Source: Nesterenkonia sandarakina
GTDB taxonomy: Bacteria > Actinomycetota > Actinomycetes > Actinomycetales > Micrococcaceae
NCBI RefSeq assembly: GCF_003003175.1
Contig: NZ_PVTY01000016.1
Coordinates: 1-64,000 of the forward strand
DNA: 64,000 nt
Reading direction: 5' to 3'
A program made the position numbers and the translations under genes. The notes under the pieces were generated by a model. It searched no databases. It was not told the DNA's origin and saw only the letters and a list, made by a program, of their open reading frames with translations. Below are positions 8,506 through 17,489 of the stretch, one piece after another; position 1 is the stretch's first letter, and each line of letters starts with the position of its first letter.

Positions 8506-9348
8506 TTAAAGTTCACGCTGTGGTGAAACGTGGATCGCGTGACGCCCGTCGTGGACCCACTGGCCGAACCCTCCCGGGAAGAGCACCGGGTCGAAGCCTG
8601 CCGCGCTGAGCGCGAGCACCGCATGCGTGGAGTGGACTCCGGAGGCGCAGTAGCAGTGGAGGGGAACTCCGGGCACCACCCCGAGCTCCAGGTAGCGCTG
8701 GCGCAGCTGGGCGGCCGGAAGCAGCCGACCCCGCTCGTCGACGTTTCCGGTGACCGGTGCGTTCAGCGCCCCCGGGATGTGCCCGTCCCCGGCGAAGCGC
8801 TGGGCGGATCGGGCGTCGATCAGCTGCGCCTCGGGTCCGAGGGCCGCGATCTCATCCGGGGCGGCAGTCTTCATCGTCCCGAACCTGATCTGCGTCTCCG
8901 TGGCCTCGGGCAGCTCGAAGCCCTCGGCGAGTGCATGCCCGGCCTGGGTCCAGGCGCGCAGCGAGCCGTCGAGCACCCGCACATCGGCCAGCCCCGCATG
9001 GCGCAGCAGCCACCAGGCGCGCGCCGAGGAGAAGTTCTTCAGATCGTCATAGACCACCACGGTGTCCTGCGGTCCGATGCCCCAGCGGCGCACCGAGTCC
9101 TGGAACGCGGCAGGGTCGGGAAGCGGATGCGGGCCCTCGGCTGCGGGCCGTCCCGGGGCGCTGAGCTCGTACTCCAGGTCGACGAACACGGCCCCCGGGA
9201 TGTGCCCGGCCAGGTATTCGGGAAGGCCCTCCGGGCGGTCTTGCCGCCATCGGACGTCGAGCAGGGTCAGCGGCGCACCGGTGCGCTGGAGGGCGCGGAG
9301 CTCCTCCACGGTGATGCTGACCTCCGGCGAGGCGGGCGCGCCGGTCAT
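8506..9348 (-). CDS. Sulfurtransferase (two-domain rhodanese)
   Basis: A thiosulfate or 3-mercaptopyruvate sulfurtransferase of 280 residues with tandem rhodanese domains: an inactive N-terminal one (LLDVRW, YLAGHIPGAVFVDLE) and a C-terminal one with the active-site loop CASGVHS after LHCY. The loop resembles neither the CRKGVT of thiosulfate enzymes nor the CGSGVT of mercaptopyruvate enzymes exactly, so the substrate is uncertain. It overlaps the upstream chelatase gene by ATGA and precedes the sir promoter, tying it to sulfur metabolism. Confidence 0.9.
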   Translation of the reverse strand: MTGAPASPEVSITVEELRALQRTGAPLTLLDVRWRQDRPEGLPEYLAGHIPGAVFVDLEYELSAPGRPAAEGPHPLPDPAAFQDSVRRWGIGPQDTVVVYDDLKNFSSARAWWLLRHAGLADVRVLDGSLRAWTQAGHALAEGFELPEATETQIRFGTMKTAAPDEIAALGPEAQLIDARSAQRFAGDGHIPGALNAPVTGNVDERGRLLPAAQLRQRYLELGVVPGVPLHCYCASGVHSTHAVLALSAAGFDPVLFPGGFGQWVHDGRHAIHVSPQREL

Positions 9349-10145
9349 GGCGTCCCCTGCAGCTCGGCCACGGAGGCTGGCACGGACGCGGAGGCCGGCA
9401 CGGGGACGGCCTGGGAATACCGCTCCAGCACGAGGTCGACCAGCTGTGCCGGAGCCGTGGGGCGGCCGGGAGCCAGCAGCGGCTCGGTGGTCAGGTCGGC
9501 GCCGGCCGACTCCAGCAGGGTCTGGAAGTAGCCCGGTGCCAGCAGGTAGCTCGCCACCACCACGCGCCGTCCGGGGTGCTCGGCGCGGGCCCGCGCCACG
9601 GCCGCGGTGACGCTGGGCTGCGCGAAGGAGAGATAGGACTCGTGGACTGTGACTCCGAGGTGGTGGGCGAGCATCGCGGCGGCGGTTCCGCAGTCGCGGA
9701 CCGCTGAGGTGTCGGAGGAGCCTGCCGCACCGAGGATGATGATGTCGCGGTCGGGATCGGCGCCGACCTCCCCCAGCCGGTGGGCCAGCAGCTCGGTGAG
9801 TCGATCATCGGGTCCCAGCGCGCGGCACAGCGTGGCCGGCCGGTCGAGGTCCTGCATCGCCTCGCGCAGATCCACGTTGACGTGGAACCCGGTGGAGAGC
9901 AGCAGCGGCACGATGGTCGCGCCCATGCCCGCAGGAAGACTCGCCAGGGTGGCGTCGACGTCGGGCTGCTGCACGTCGACGTGGCCGAGCCGCACCGAGG
10001 GCGGGCTCGCCGGCGCAGTCCCGGGTGACGCTGGGGCGTGAAGCCGGTGGGCGACGTCGTCGATGAGCTGACGCACCACGGCCTGACCGCGCTTCGAGGA
10101 GGTGCCGTGCGATATGCCTACGAGCGCTGCTGTCTGTGTTCGCAT
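9345..10145 (-). CDS. CbiX-like sirohydrochlorin chelatase
   Basis: A class II chelatase-like protein of 266 residues, probably inserting iron into sirohydrochlorin to complete siroheme. The N-terminal GISHGTSSKRG carries the expected metal-binding His, and a second conserved block, LLSTGFHVNVDL, lies in the first domain. Its length and internal symmetry fit the two-domain actinobacterial form. With the SUMT gene in the same cluster it supplies the cofactor of the sulfite reductase. Cobaltochelatase activity cannot be excluded from sequence. Confidence 0.85.
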   Translation of the reverse strand: MRTQTAALVGISHGTSSKRGQAVVRQLIDDVAHRLHAPASPGTAPASPPSVRLGHVDVQQPDVDATLASLPAGMGATIVPLLLSTGFHVNVDLREAMQDLDRPATLCRALGPDDRLTELLAHRLGEVGADPDRDIIILGAAGSSDTSAVRDCGTAAAMLAHHLGVTVHESYLSFAQPSVTAAVARARAEHPGRRVVVASYLLAPGYFQTLLESAGADLTTEPLLAPGRPTAPAQLVDLVLERYSQAVPVPASASVPASVAELQGTP

Positions 10146-10184
10146 AGGTGCACAGTAGTGGCCGACGTCAGAGGATGCACCATT

Positions 10185-10202
10185 ATGAACATTGATATGA
10201 AC
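10185..10202. promoter_or_regulatory. Direct repeat ATGAAC before the chelatase gene
   Basis: ATGAAC occurs at 10185-10190 and 10197-10202, twelve bases apart, in an AT-rich island between argR and the chelatase gene. On the minus strand the nearby CATAAT could act as a -10 element. A single ATGAAC also occurs in the sir promoter region (8481-8486). This may be a shared operator, but the evidence is only the repeated hexamer. Confidence 0.25.
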
Positions 10203-10249
10203 GTTTATTTCCTGGTGCAGCGGTCAGCGCGGTGGGAGCAGCGGCGCGG

Positions 10250-10750
10250 TCAGCCCCGGCCCTCGGCGAATCCGGTGAAGCGCTGCGCCACCGCGGCGCC
10301 TCCGTCGGCCTCGGTGGTGACCACCATGATCGTGTCGTCTCCGGCGATGCAGCCCAGGATCTCCGGGATCCCGGCGTGGTCCACGGCGCTGGCGAGGAAC
10401 TGCGCCGCACCAGGCGGGGTGCGCAGGATGACCAGGTTCGCGCTGGGCTCGGCGGAGACCAGCAGGTCCTTGCACAGCGCGATCAGCCGCGCCGTCGTCG
10501 TGGCGTCGGTCTGATCGGCCTGCAGCTCACGGTCGTGTCCGTCGGAGGGCACCGCGTAGATCAGCGCGCCCTGGGTGCCGCGCACCCGGGCGGCGCCGAT
10601 CTCCACCAGATCCCGGGAGAGCGTCCCCTGGGTGACGGTGACGCCGGCGTCGGCGAGGCGTTCAGCCAGCTCGGCCTGGGAGCGTACCTGGGAGCGCGAG
10701 ATCAGCTCGCGGATCTTCGCGTGCCGGGCGGTCTTGGTGGTGGGAGCCAT
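10250..10750 (-). CDS. argR: Arginine repressor
   Basis: A hexameric transcription regulator of 166 residues. The N-terminal winged helix includes SQAELAERLADAGVTVTQG and TLSRDLVEIGA; the C-terminal arginine-binding domain includes LASAVDHAGIPEILGCIAG and GDDTIMVV. The ATG at 10750 is one base after the argF stop; a longer frame upstream has no family support. As the last gene of the arg operon it probably represses its own transcript through the ARG-like operator before argC. Confidence 0.95.
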   Translation of the reverse strand: MAPTTKTARHAKIRELISRSQVRSQAELAERLADAGVTVTQGTLSRDLVEIGAARVRGTQGALIYAVPSDGHDRELQADQTDATTTARLIALCKDLLVSAEPSANLVILRTPPGAAQFLASAVDHAGIPEILGCIAGDDTIMVVTTEADGGAAVAQRFTGFAEGRG

Positions 10751-10751
10751 C

Positions 10752-11726
10752 TCAGCGCTCCGCCGCCCGGACCAGCTCCACGGTCTGCGCATCGGCCAGC
10801 CCGGAGTGCACCAGCAGCCAGGCCATCAGCGCCTTCTGCGCGTGCAGCCGGTTCTCCGCCTCGTCCCAGACCACCGACTGCGGGCCCTCGATGACCTCGG
10901 CGCTGATCTCCACGCCGCGGTAGGCCGGCAGGCAGTGCAGGACGACGGCGCCCGGTGCGGCGTGTGCCATGGCGGCGGCGTCGACCCGGTAGTCCCCGAA
11001 GAGCTGGAGCCGCTGCTGCTTCTCCTCCTCCTGCCCCATCGAGACCCAGGTGTCGGTGGCCACCGCGTCGGCGCCGGTCAGCGCCTGGACCGGGTCGGTG
11101 GTGATCAGCACCTTGGCTCCGGTCTGCTCGGCGCGGGCCTGGGCGGCGTCGATGATGTGCTGCTCGGGCAGGTAGCCGGCGGGACCGGCGATGCGCACGT
11201 CCATGCCGGCGTTGACCCCGGCGAGCAGGTAGGAGTTCGCCATGTTGTTCGCCGCGTCCCCCAGGTAGGCCAGCGATCGGCCCGCGGTGGAACCGAGGTG
11301 TTCGCGCAGGGTCAGCAGGTCCGCCAGCAGCTGGCACGGGTGATAGTCATCGGAGAGCGCGTTGATGACCGGGACGGCGCTGTGCTGGGCCATCTCCTCC
11401 AGTCCCGAGTGGGCGTAGGTGCGCCAGATGATCAGGCTGACCATGCGATCGAGCACCCGGGCGGTGTCCGCGATGGTCTCCTTGTGCCCGAGCTGGGACT
11501 CCCCGGGGTTGACCACCAGCGGGGAGCCGCCGAGGGCGGAGATCCCGGCCGCGAAGGAGAATCGGGTCCGGGTGGAGGTCTTGTCGAAGAACACCGCGGC
11601 CGTCTGTGGGCCCGCCAGGGCCTTGATCGCATACGGATCGGCCTTCATCTGCGCGGCGAGGGTGAGCACCTGGTCGAGCTCGGCGGGGCTGAGGTCGAGG
11701 TCGGTGAGGAAGTGGCGGACGGTCAT
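10752..11726 (-). CDS. argF: Ornithine carbamoyltransferase
   Basis: Forms citrulline from ornithine and carbamoyl phosphate, 324 residues. The carbamoyl-phosphate motif STRTR appears in FFDKTSTRTRFSFAAG near residue 50. DDYHPCQLLADL and the ornithine-site HCLP (VLHCLPAYRG) follow. Length and motifs are normal. Its start overlaps the argD stop by ATGA and argR follows one base after its stop. Confidence 0.96.
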   Translation of the reverse strand: MTVRHFLTDLDLSPAELDQVLTLAAQMKADPYAIKALAGPQTAAVFFDKTSTRTRFSFAAGISALGGSPLVVNPGESQLGHKETIADTARVLDRMVSLIIWRTYAHSGLEEMAQHSAVPVINALSDDYHPCQLLADLLTLREHLGSTAGRSLAYLGDAANNMANSYLLAGVNAGMDVRIAGPAGYLPEQHIIDAAQARAEQTGAKVLITTDPVQALTGADAVATDTWVSMGQEEEKQQRLQLFGDYRVDAAAMAHAAPGAVVLHCLPAYRGVEISAEVIEGPQSVVWDEAENRLHAQKALMAWLLVHSGLADAQTVELVRAAER

Positions 11727-13162
11727 GAGGTGCTCCTGCGGTGGATCTCGGGAAGGGCGTCGATGAACTGCTGGATCTGTTCCACGCTGATGATCAGCGG
11801 CGGAGCCAGGCGCAGGGTCCTCGGTCCCGTGGCGTTGATGATGAAACCGGCCTCGAGCGCGGCGGTGACCATGGCGGGCGCGAGCGCGGCGCCGGTCCCG
11901 GCAGCGTCCTCGGCTCCGGCGGTCTCGACGTCGAAGCCGATCAGCAGTCCGTGGGCACGGACCGCGGTGACGAAGTCCAGGGCGGCGAGCCTGCTGGCCG
12001 CGTAGGCGCTGACCTCCCGGACGTGACGGAGCAGGTCGGTGGACTCGATGACGTGCAGGGTGGCCAGCGCGGCTGCCGTGGCGGCGGGATTGCCGCCGAA
12101 GGTGGTGCCGTGCTGGCCGGGGTTCAGCAGCGAGCTGGCATGGTCCCCGAAGGTCAGCATCGCCCCGATCGGGAATCCGCCGCCGAGTCCCTTGGCCAGG
12201 GTCATCGCGTCGGGGAGCACCGGGGCCGGACCCGCACCGGAGTCATCTGAGGCGCCTGAGCCGCCAGAGCCGCCATGGGCCGACTCTTCACCCGAGCCGG
12301 CCGGGGCGGAGGCGAACCAGGATCCGGTGCGGCCGATGCCGGACTGGACCTCGTCGAAGATCAGCAGCGCCCCGGCGGCGCGGGTGATCTCGCGGGCCGC
12401 CTCGAGGTAGCCGGCTGGGTGGCCGTGGACCCCGGCCTCGCCCTGGACGGGTTCGATGATCACGGCGGCCACGGTCTCATCGACCGCTGCGCGCAGCGCC
12501 TCGGCGTCTCCGGCGGGCACCCATTCGACGCCGCCGGGCAGCGGCTCGAAGGGTTCGCGGTAGCTGGGCTTGTGCGTCATCGACAGCGCGCCCATGGTGC
12601 GTCCGTGGAAGCCGTGCTCCAGCGCGATGATCCGTGGTCGGGCTGTCCCGCCGTGGCGGCGGGCCAGCTTGAACGCGGCCTCATTGGCCTCGGTGCCGGA
12701 GTTGGTGAAGAACGCCTTGGAGCCGGCAGGGGCCTGTGCCAGGTGCAGCAGCTTCTCGGCCAGCGCGATCTGGGTCGGGCTGGTGAAGAAGTTCGAGATG
12801 TGCCCCAGCGTGCTCAGCTGGGAGGAGACCACGCTGGTGATCAGCGGGTGGGCGTGGCCCAGCGCGTTGACCGCGATGCCGCCGAGCAGGTCGAGGTACT
12901 CCCGGCCGTCGGCGTCCCAGACGGTGGCGCCGGAGCCGCGGACCAGCACCCGCTGCGGGGTGCCGAAGACGCCGAGCAGGGATTCGGTGTAGCGCGCCAG
13001 CAGCTGCGCCCCGGGCTCGACGGCGAGTGCCGCGGTGTTGAGGTCAGCACTGTTGAGGTCAGCACTCCTGAGGTTCCCCCTGTGGAGGTCATTGCCGTCT
13101 GCGCCTGAAGAGCTGTGGTCTGAGTGTGCGGCGTGCGCGTCGGGCGTGCTCTGCGGGCTCAT
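11723..13162 (-). CDS. argD: Acetylornithine aminotransferase, with two low-complexity additions
   Basis: A PLP enzyme of 479 residues, longer than the usual 390-430. Core motifs are [35 protein letters not shown], the cofactor Asp in [12 protein letters not shown] (Asp270) and the PLP lysine in [10 protein letters not shown] (Lys324). The first 50 residues are an extension with a pentapeptide-like run ([12 protein letters not shown]) encoded by a tandem 15-bp repeat at 13036-13065. A Gly/Ser/Asp-rich linker (residues about 286-314) lies between Asp270 and Lys324, where homologues have a short loop. Neither addition touches a catalytic residue, so activity is expected. Confidence 0.95.
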   Translation of the reverse strand: MSPQSTPDAHAAHSDHSSSGADGNDLHRGNLRSADLNSADLNTAALAVEPGAQLLARYTESLLGVFGTPQRVLVRGSGATVWDADGREYLDLLGGIAVNALGHAHPLITSVVSSQLSTLGHISNFFTSPTQIALAEKLLHLAQAPAGSKAFFTNSGTEANEAAFKLARRHGGTARPRIIALEHGFHGRTMGALSMTHKPSYREPFEPLPGGVEWVPAGDAEALRAAVDETVAAVIIEPVQGEAGVHGHPAGYLEAAREITRAAGALLIFDEVQSGIGRTGSWFASAPAGSGEESAHGGSGGSGASDDSGAGPAPVLPDAMTLAKGLGGGFPIGAMLTFGDHASSLLNPGQHGTTFGGNPAATAAALATLHVIESTDLLRHVREVSAYAASRLAALDFVTAVRAHGLLIGFDVETAGAEDAAGTGAALAPAMVTAALEAGFIINATGPRTLRLAPPLIISVEQIQQFIDALPEIHRRSTS

Positions 13163-14103
13163 GCGGTCTCCTCATCGGGAACGATCTGGGTGCCGACGCC
13201 CTCGGTGGTGACGATCTCCAGGAGCATCGAGTGGGGCGCCCGGCCATCGACGACGTGGGCGCGCGGGACCCCGGCCTCCACGGCCTTCAGCGCCGCGGTC
13301 ATCTTCGGGATCATGCCCGACTCCAGGCTGGGCAGCATGGCGCGCAGATCGGTGGTGCTCAGCGAGGAGATCAGCGAGGACTTGTCCGGCCAGTTGGCGT
13401 AGAGGCCCTCCACGTCGGTGAGCATGACCAGCTTGGCGGCGCCCAGCGCGGAGGCGACGGCGGCGGCGGCAAGGTCTGCATTGACGTTGAGCACCTCCCC
13501 GGTGGGGGCGGCGTCGGCGGCGGTGGAGTCGAACTCCGGGGCGATGGTGGAGATCACCGGGATGCGTCCGGCGGCGAGCAGGTCGGTGATCGCGTCGGGG
13601 TTGACCCCGCTGACCTCGCCGACCAGGCCGAGGTCAACGGTCTCGCCGTCGATCTCCACGGTGGTGCGGGTGGCGCGCAGCAGCGCGGCGTCCTCCCCGG
13701 AGAGGCCCACGGCGTAGGGGCCGTGGCTGTTGATCAGGCCGATGAGCTCGCGGCCGACCTGCCCGGTGAGCACCATCCGGACCACGTCCATGGCCTCGGG
13801 TGTGGTCACCCGCTGACCGGCGCGGAACTCGGATTCGATGCCGAGGGTCTCGAGCATCGCGTTGATCTGCGGGCCTCCCCCGTGCACGACGACCGGGTTG
13901 ACCCCGACGTGGCGCAGGAAGACCACGTCCTCGGCGAAGGCGCGGCGCAGCTCGTCGTTGATCATGGCGTTGCCGCCGTACTTGATCACGATGGTCTCAC
14001 CGGCGAACTTCTGGATCCAGGGCAGCGCCTCGACCAGGACGGAGGCCTTCTCACCGGCGGAGCTCAGGCTCCCGGCGTCGCGCGGTTTCATGCTGGAGGT
14101 CAT
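13159..14103 (-). CDS. argB: Acetylglutamate kinase
   Basis: Phosphorylates N-acetylglutamate, 314 residues. The amino-acid-kinase motifs [20 protein letters not shown] and [16 protein letters not shown] are present, followed by [12 protein letters not shown] and [10 protein letters not shown]. The start overlaps nothing upstream (12 bases from argJ) and its stop overlaps argD by ATGA. The protein has the usual actinobacterial length. Confidence 0.96.
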   Translation of the reverse strand: MTSSMKPRDAGSLSSAGEKASVLVEALPWIQKFAGETIVIKYGGNAMINDELRRAFAEDVVFLRHVGVNPVVVHGGGPQINAMLETLGIESEFRAGQRVTTPEAMDVVRMVLTGQVGRELIGLINSHGPYAVGLSGEDAALLRATRTTVEIDGETVDLGLVGEVSGVNPDAITDLLAAGRIPVISTIAPEFDSTAADAAPTGEVLNVNADLAAAAVASALGAAKLVMLTDVEGLYANWPDKSSLISSLSTTDLRAMLPSLESGMIPKMTAALKAVEAGVPRAHVVDGRAPHSMLLEIVTTEGVGTQIVPDEETA

Positions 14104-14115
14104 CGGGGTCCTTCT

Positions 14116-15315
14116 TCAGCTGGAGTAGGCAGAGTTCTCATGCACGTAGTCATGGGTCAGGTCGTTGGTGAGGATCGTGGCCTCGGCGGCGCCGGCCTTG
14201 AGGTCGATGACGACCTTCACGTGGCGCCCGCTGAGGTCCACCAGGTCTCGGTCATCGCCGATGCCTCCGGCCCGGCAGATCCACACCCCGTTGACGCTGA
14301 CGTCGATGGTGGAGGGGTCGAAGTCGACGTCGGTGGTGCCGACCGCGGAGAGGATCCGGCCCCAGTTGGGGTCCTGTCCGAAGATCGCGGTCTTGAACAG
14401 GTTGGACCGGGCCACGGAGCGGCCCGCGGTCTCGGCCTGTTCCTCGGTGGCGGCGTTGATCGTGGAGATCGCGATCTCGTGGTGGGCGCCCTCGGCGTCG
14501 GCGATCAGCTGGGTCGCGAGGTCCTGACACACCTGGTTCAGCGCTGCCTGGAACTCGGAGAGGTCCACGCCGGAGGGGTCGGCCTCCGGGTGCGCACCCG
14601 AGGCCATCGCGATCACGGTGTCATTGGTGGACATGCAGCCGTCGGAGTCGGCGCGGTTGAAGCTGAGCCGCACGGCCTCGCGCAGCGCGGCGTCGAGGTC
14701 GGGCTGCGCGATCACGGCGTCGGTGGTGAGAACCGAGAGCATTGTGGCCATCCCGGGGGCGAGCATTCCGGCGCCCTTGGCCATCCCGCCGATGGTGAAG
14801 TCCGCACCGGTCGCGGTCGAGACCTTCATGACCGAGTCGGTGGTCATGATGGCCTGCGCCGCCCGATGTCCGGCGGTCTCGGCCGGTTCCAGCTGCCCGA
14901 CGGCGGCGTCGATCCCGGTCAGCAGCGCGGGCATGTCCAGGCGCACCCCGATCAGCCCGGTGGAGCAGACCAGCACGTCACCGGCGGAGACGTCCGCCCC
15001 GGTGGCCTGCAGCTTCTCGGCCACGACCTCGGCGGTCTGGTGGGTGTCAGCGAAGCCCGGGGCTCCGGTGCAGGCATTGGCGCCGCCGGAGTTCAGCACC
15101 ACGGCGTCGGCGCGCCCGTCGGTGATCGCCTGCTGGGACCAGAGCACCGGGGCCGCGGCGACCCGGTTGGTGGTGAACACGGCGGCCGCGTGCTTATCGG
15201 GTCCGTGGTTGAGCACCAGCGCGACGTCGCGCGGCGCGTGGCCCTCGGCGTCGGCGGACTTCAGCCCGGCGGCGATGCCTGCGGCGCTGAATCCGGTCGC
15301 GGCGGTGACACTCAT
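14116..15315 (-). CDS. argJ: Glutamate N-acetyltransferase / amino-acid acetyltransferase
   Basis: A bifunctional ornithine acetyltransferase of 399 residues that recycles the acetyl group between acetylornithine and glutamate. It is made as a precursor that cuts itself before a Thr; the cleavage motif is seen as [14 protein letters not shown] near the middle. [13 protein letters not shown] and [16 protein letters not shown] are family blocks. Its presence with argC, argB and argD indicates the cyclic pathway. The start overlaps the argC stop by ATGA. Confidence 0.96.
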   Translation of the reverse strand: MSVTAATGFSAAGIAAGLKSADAEGHAPRDVALVLNHGPDKHAAAVFTTNRVAAAPVLWSQQAITDGRADAVVLNSGGANACTGAPGFADTHQTAEVVAEKLQATGADVSAGDVLVCSTGLIGVRLDMPALLTGIDAAVGQLEPAETAGHRAAQAIMTTDSVMKVSTATGADFTIGGMAKGAGMLAPGMATMLSVLTTDAVIAQPDLDAALREAVRLSFNRADSDGCMSTNDTVIAMASGAHPEADPSGVDLSEFQAALNQVCQDLATQLIADAEGAHHEIAISTINAATEEQAETAGRSVARSNLFKTAIFGQDPNWGRILSAVGTTDVDFDPSTIDVSVNGVWICRAGGIGDDRDLVDLSGRHVKVVIDLKAGAAEATILTNDLTHDYVHENSAYSS

Positions 15316-16343
15316 GGGGAGACTCCCAGCAGGTTGAGCCCGGTGGTCTCCTCGAGACCCAGGGCGATGTTCATGGACTGCACGGCGCCGCCGGCGGTGC
15401 CCTTGGTCAGGTTGTCGGCGGCCGAGATGACGACGGCGCGTCCGGCGTGCTCATCGATCACCAGCTGCACGGTGACGTGGTTGGAGCCCACGACCTGCTT
15501 GGTGGCGGGCCACTGGCCCTCGGGCAGCAGGTGGACGAAGGCTTCGCCGTCGTAGTGCTCGCGGTAGGCCGCGCGCAGCTGGGCCTCGGTGGTGCCGGGG
15601 GTGATCTTCGCGGTGGAGGTGGCCAGGATGCCGCGGGGCATCGGAGCCAGGGTGGGGGTGAAGGAGACCTGGACCGGGACCCCGGCCGCGTGGCCGAGTC
15701 CCTGTTCGATCTCCGGGGTGTGCCGGTGCACTCCGCCGACCCCGTAGGGACTCATCCCGCCGATGACCTCGGCGCTGAGCAGATGGGGCTTGAGCGCCTT
15801 GCCTGCGCCTGAGGTGCCGGTGGCCGCGACGATGACGATGTCGGTGGGCTGGAGCAGTCCGGCGGCCAGCCCCGGGGCGAGGCCGAGCATGACGGTGGTC
15901 GGGTAGCAGCCGGGCACCGCGATGCGCCGGGCCTCGGCGAGCCTGGCCCGCTGTCCGGGCAGCTCGGGCAGGCCGTAGGGCCAGGTGCCCTGGTGCGCGG
16001 AGCCGTAGAACTTCTCCCAGTCGGAGGCTGATTCCAGCCGGTGGTCTGCGGCGGCGTCGATCACGATGGTGTCCTCGCCCAGCTGGGCGGCGATCTCCGC
16101 GGAGGCGCCGTGGGGCAGGGCCAGGAAGACCACGTCGTGTCCGGCCAGGTTCTCCGCCGTGGTGTCGACCAGCACCCGGTCCGCCAGTGAGAGCAGGTGC
16201 GGCTGCACGCTCCCCAGCCGCTCCCCCGCGCTCGAGTGGGCGGTGACTGCACCGATCTCCACCTCGGGGTGGCCGGCCAGCAGTCGCAGGACTTCTCCCC
16301 CGGCATAGCCTGAGGCTCCGGAGACAGCGATCGAATAGGTCAT
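15312..16343 (-). CDS. argC: N-acetyl-gamma-glutamyl-phosphate reductase
   Basis: The NADPH-dependent second-step reductase, 343 residues, first gene of the operon. The Rossmann motif [17 protein letters not shown] opens the protein and the catalytic Cys lies in [14 protein letters not shown]. The ATG at 16343 directly precedes the domain; the open frame continues another 90 codons upstream but that part is the promoter region and has no similarity to the family. The divergent quinone oxidoreductase starts 104 bases away. Confidence 0.95.
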   Translation of the reverse strand: MTYSIAVSGASGYAGGEVLRLLAGHPEVEIGAVTAHSSAGERLGSVQPHLLSLADRVLVDTTAENLAGHDVVFLALPHGASAEIAAQLGEDTIVIDAAADHRLESASDWEKFYGSAHQGTWPYGLPELPGQRARLAEARRIAVPGCYPTTVMLGLAPGLAAGLLQPTDIVIVAATGTSGAGKALKPHLLSAEVIGGMSPYGVGGVHRHTPEIEQGLGHAAGVPVQVSFTPTLAPMPRGILATSTAKITPGTTEAQLRAAYREHYDGEAFVHLLPEGQWPATKQVVGSNHVTVQLVIDEHAGRAVVISAADNLTKGTAGGAVQSMNIALGLEETTGLNLLGVSP

Positions 16344-16359
16344 GCGGAGCAGTCTAGGC

Positions 16360-16395
16360 GGATATATGCGCCATCTCCAATATTTATGCATAAGT
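16360..16395 (-). promoter_or_regulatory. Candidate ARG operator of the arginine operon
   Basis: An AT-rich stretch in a GC-rich background just before argC. It holds the perfect palindrome TTATGCATAA (16384-16393) and, about 20 bases closer to argC, a second ATATATGCGC half-like element. ArgR proteins bind pairs of AT-rich palindromes of this kind. The regulator is encoded at the end of the same operon. Visual call only. Confidence 0.5.
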
Positions 16396-16410
16396 CGGGC
16401 CCCCCGACTT
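16392..16410. repeat. Perfect 8-bp inverted repeat in the argC/qor intergenic region
   Basis: AAGTCGGG and CCCGACTT flank a three-base loop. It abuts the ARG-like operator and would lie in the 5' leader or promoter of the plus-strand quinone oxidoreductase. No T-run follows, so it is more likely an operator or leader hairpin than a terminator. Confidence 0.4.
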
Positions 16411-16446
16411 CGCCGCTCCGGGCCTGCGTTGGGTACGCTTGCCGCC

Positions 16447-17454
16447 ATGAATGAACAGAGCGTTTTCCCAGAGGATCTGCCCGACAGAGCACGAGTGGTG
16501 CATGCCGAGCAGGCAGGCGGGACCGAGGTGCTCGTCGAGGCCCAGGTGTCACTGCCTGAGCCTGGACCGAACCAGGTGCTGGTGGAGACTGCCGCAACCG
16601 GGGTCAACTTCATCGAGACCTACCAGCGCAGCGGCGTGTACCCCGTCGAATACCCCTTCACTCCCGGCACCGAAGGCGCCGGGAGGGTGATCGCCGCCGG
16701 CGAGGGCGTGGAGTCGCTGTCCATCGGTCAGCGCGTCACCACCCTGGAAGCCTCGACCGGCACCTATGCCTCCCACTTCCTCGTCGACGCCGGCAAGGCC
16801 GTGGGCGTCCCGGACGAGGTCACCGACGAGCAGGCGGCAGCTCTGCCGCTGCAGGGCATCACCGCCCACTACCTGGTCAACTCCACCTACCGGGTCTCCC
16901 CCGGGGAGACCGTGCTGACCCACGCCGGCGCCGGAGGGGTGGGTCAGATCCTGACCCAGCTGCTCAAGGCCAAGGGCGCCCGGGTGATCACCACCTGCTC
17001 CACCGAGGAGAAGGCCCAGATCGCTCAGGCCGCCGGCGCGGACTACGTGCTGGGCTATGAGAACTTCGCCGAGCGGGTCCGTGAGATCACCAAGGGCGAG
17101 GGCGTCGCCGCGGTCTTCGACGGCGTCGGCAAGGACACCTACCTCGGGTCCCTGGACTCGCTGGCGATCCGCGGGATGTTCGTCCTCTACGGCGGCGCCT
17201 CCGGTCAGGTGCCTGCGCTGGATCCCCAGGAGCTCAACCGCCGCGGCGGACTCTATGTCACCCGTCCGGCCACGCACTGGTACCTGCGCAACGCCGAGGA
17301 GCGCAGCTGGCGCTATGCCGAGCTCTTCAGCGCGCTGACCAGCGGCGAGCTGAAGCTGAGCATCGGCGCCAGCTACCCGCTCACTGAGGCCGGCCGCGCC
17401 CACGATGACCTGGAGAACCGCCGGACCACCGGCAAGCTGCTGCTGAAGCCCTGA
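16447..17454 (+). CDS. qor: Quinone oxidoreductase (zinc-independent MDR family)
   Basis: An NADPH:quinone reductase of 335 residues. The N-terminal GroES-like domain has [20 protein letters not shown] and PGTEGAGRV; the cofactor domain has [20 protein letters not shown]. Zinc-ligand residues are absent, as expected for the Qor group. The ATG at 16447 is chosen because homology begins with it. It diverges from argC, and nagA follows 35 bases downstream on the same strand, though no functional link is evident. Confidence 0.92.
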   Translation: MNEQSVFPEDLPDRARVVHAEQAGGTEVLVEAQVSLPEPGPNQVLVETAATGVNFIETYQRSGVYPVEYPFTPGTEGAGRVIAAGEGVESLSIGQRVTTLEASTGTYASHFLVDAGKAVGVPDEVTDEQAAALPLQGITAHYLVNSTYRVSPGETVLTHAGAGGVGQILTQLLKAKGARVITTCSTEEKAQIAQAAGADYVLGYENFAERVREITKGEGVAAVFDGVGKDTYLGSLDSLAIRGMFVLYGGASGQVPALDPQELNRRGGLYVTRPATHWYLRNAEERSWRYAELFSALTSGELKLSIGASYPLTEAGRAHDDLENRRTTGKLLLKP

Positions 17455-17489
17455 GCGGCACACCGCATGCGGAGTCCGAGGAGCCGTCG

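Noticed and set aside
13126-15555. Open frame of 809 codons on the plus strand opposite argB and argJ
   Set aside because: It is antisense to two clearly recognised genes, is His/Gly/Val-rich as expected for the reverse complement of GC-rich coding DNA, and has no recognisable domain.
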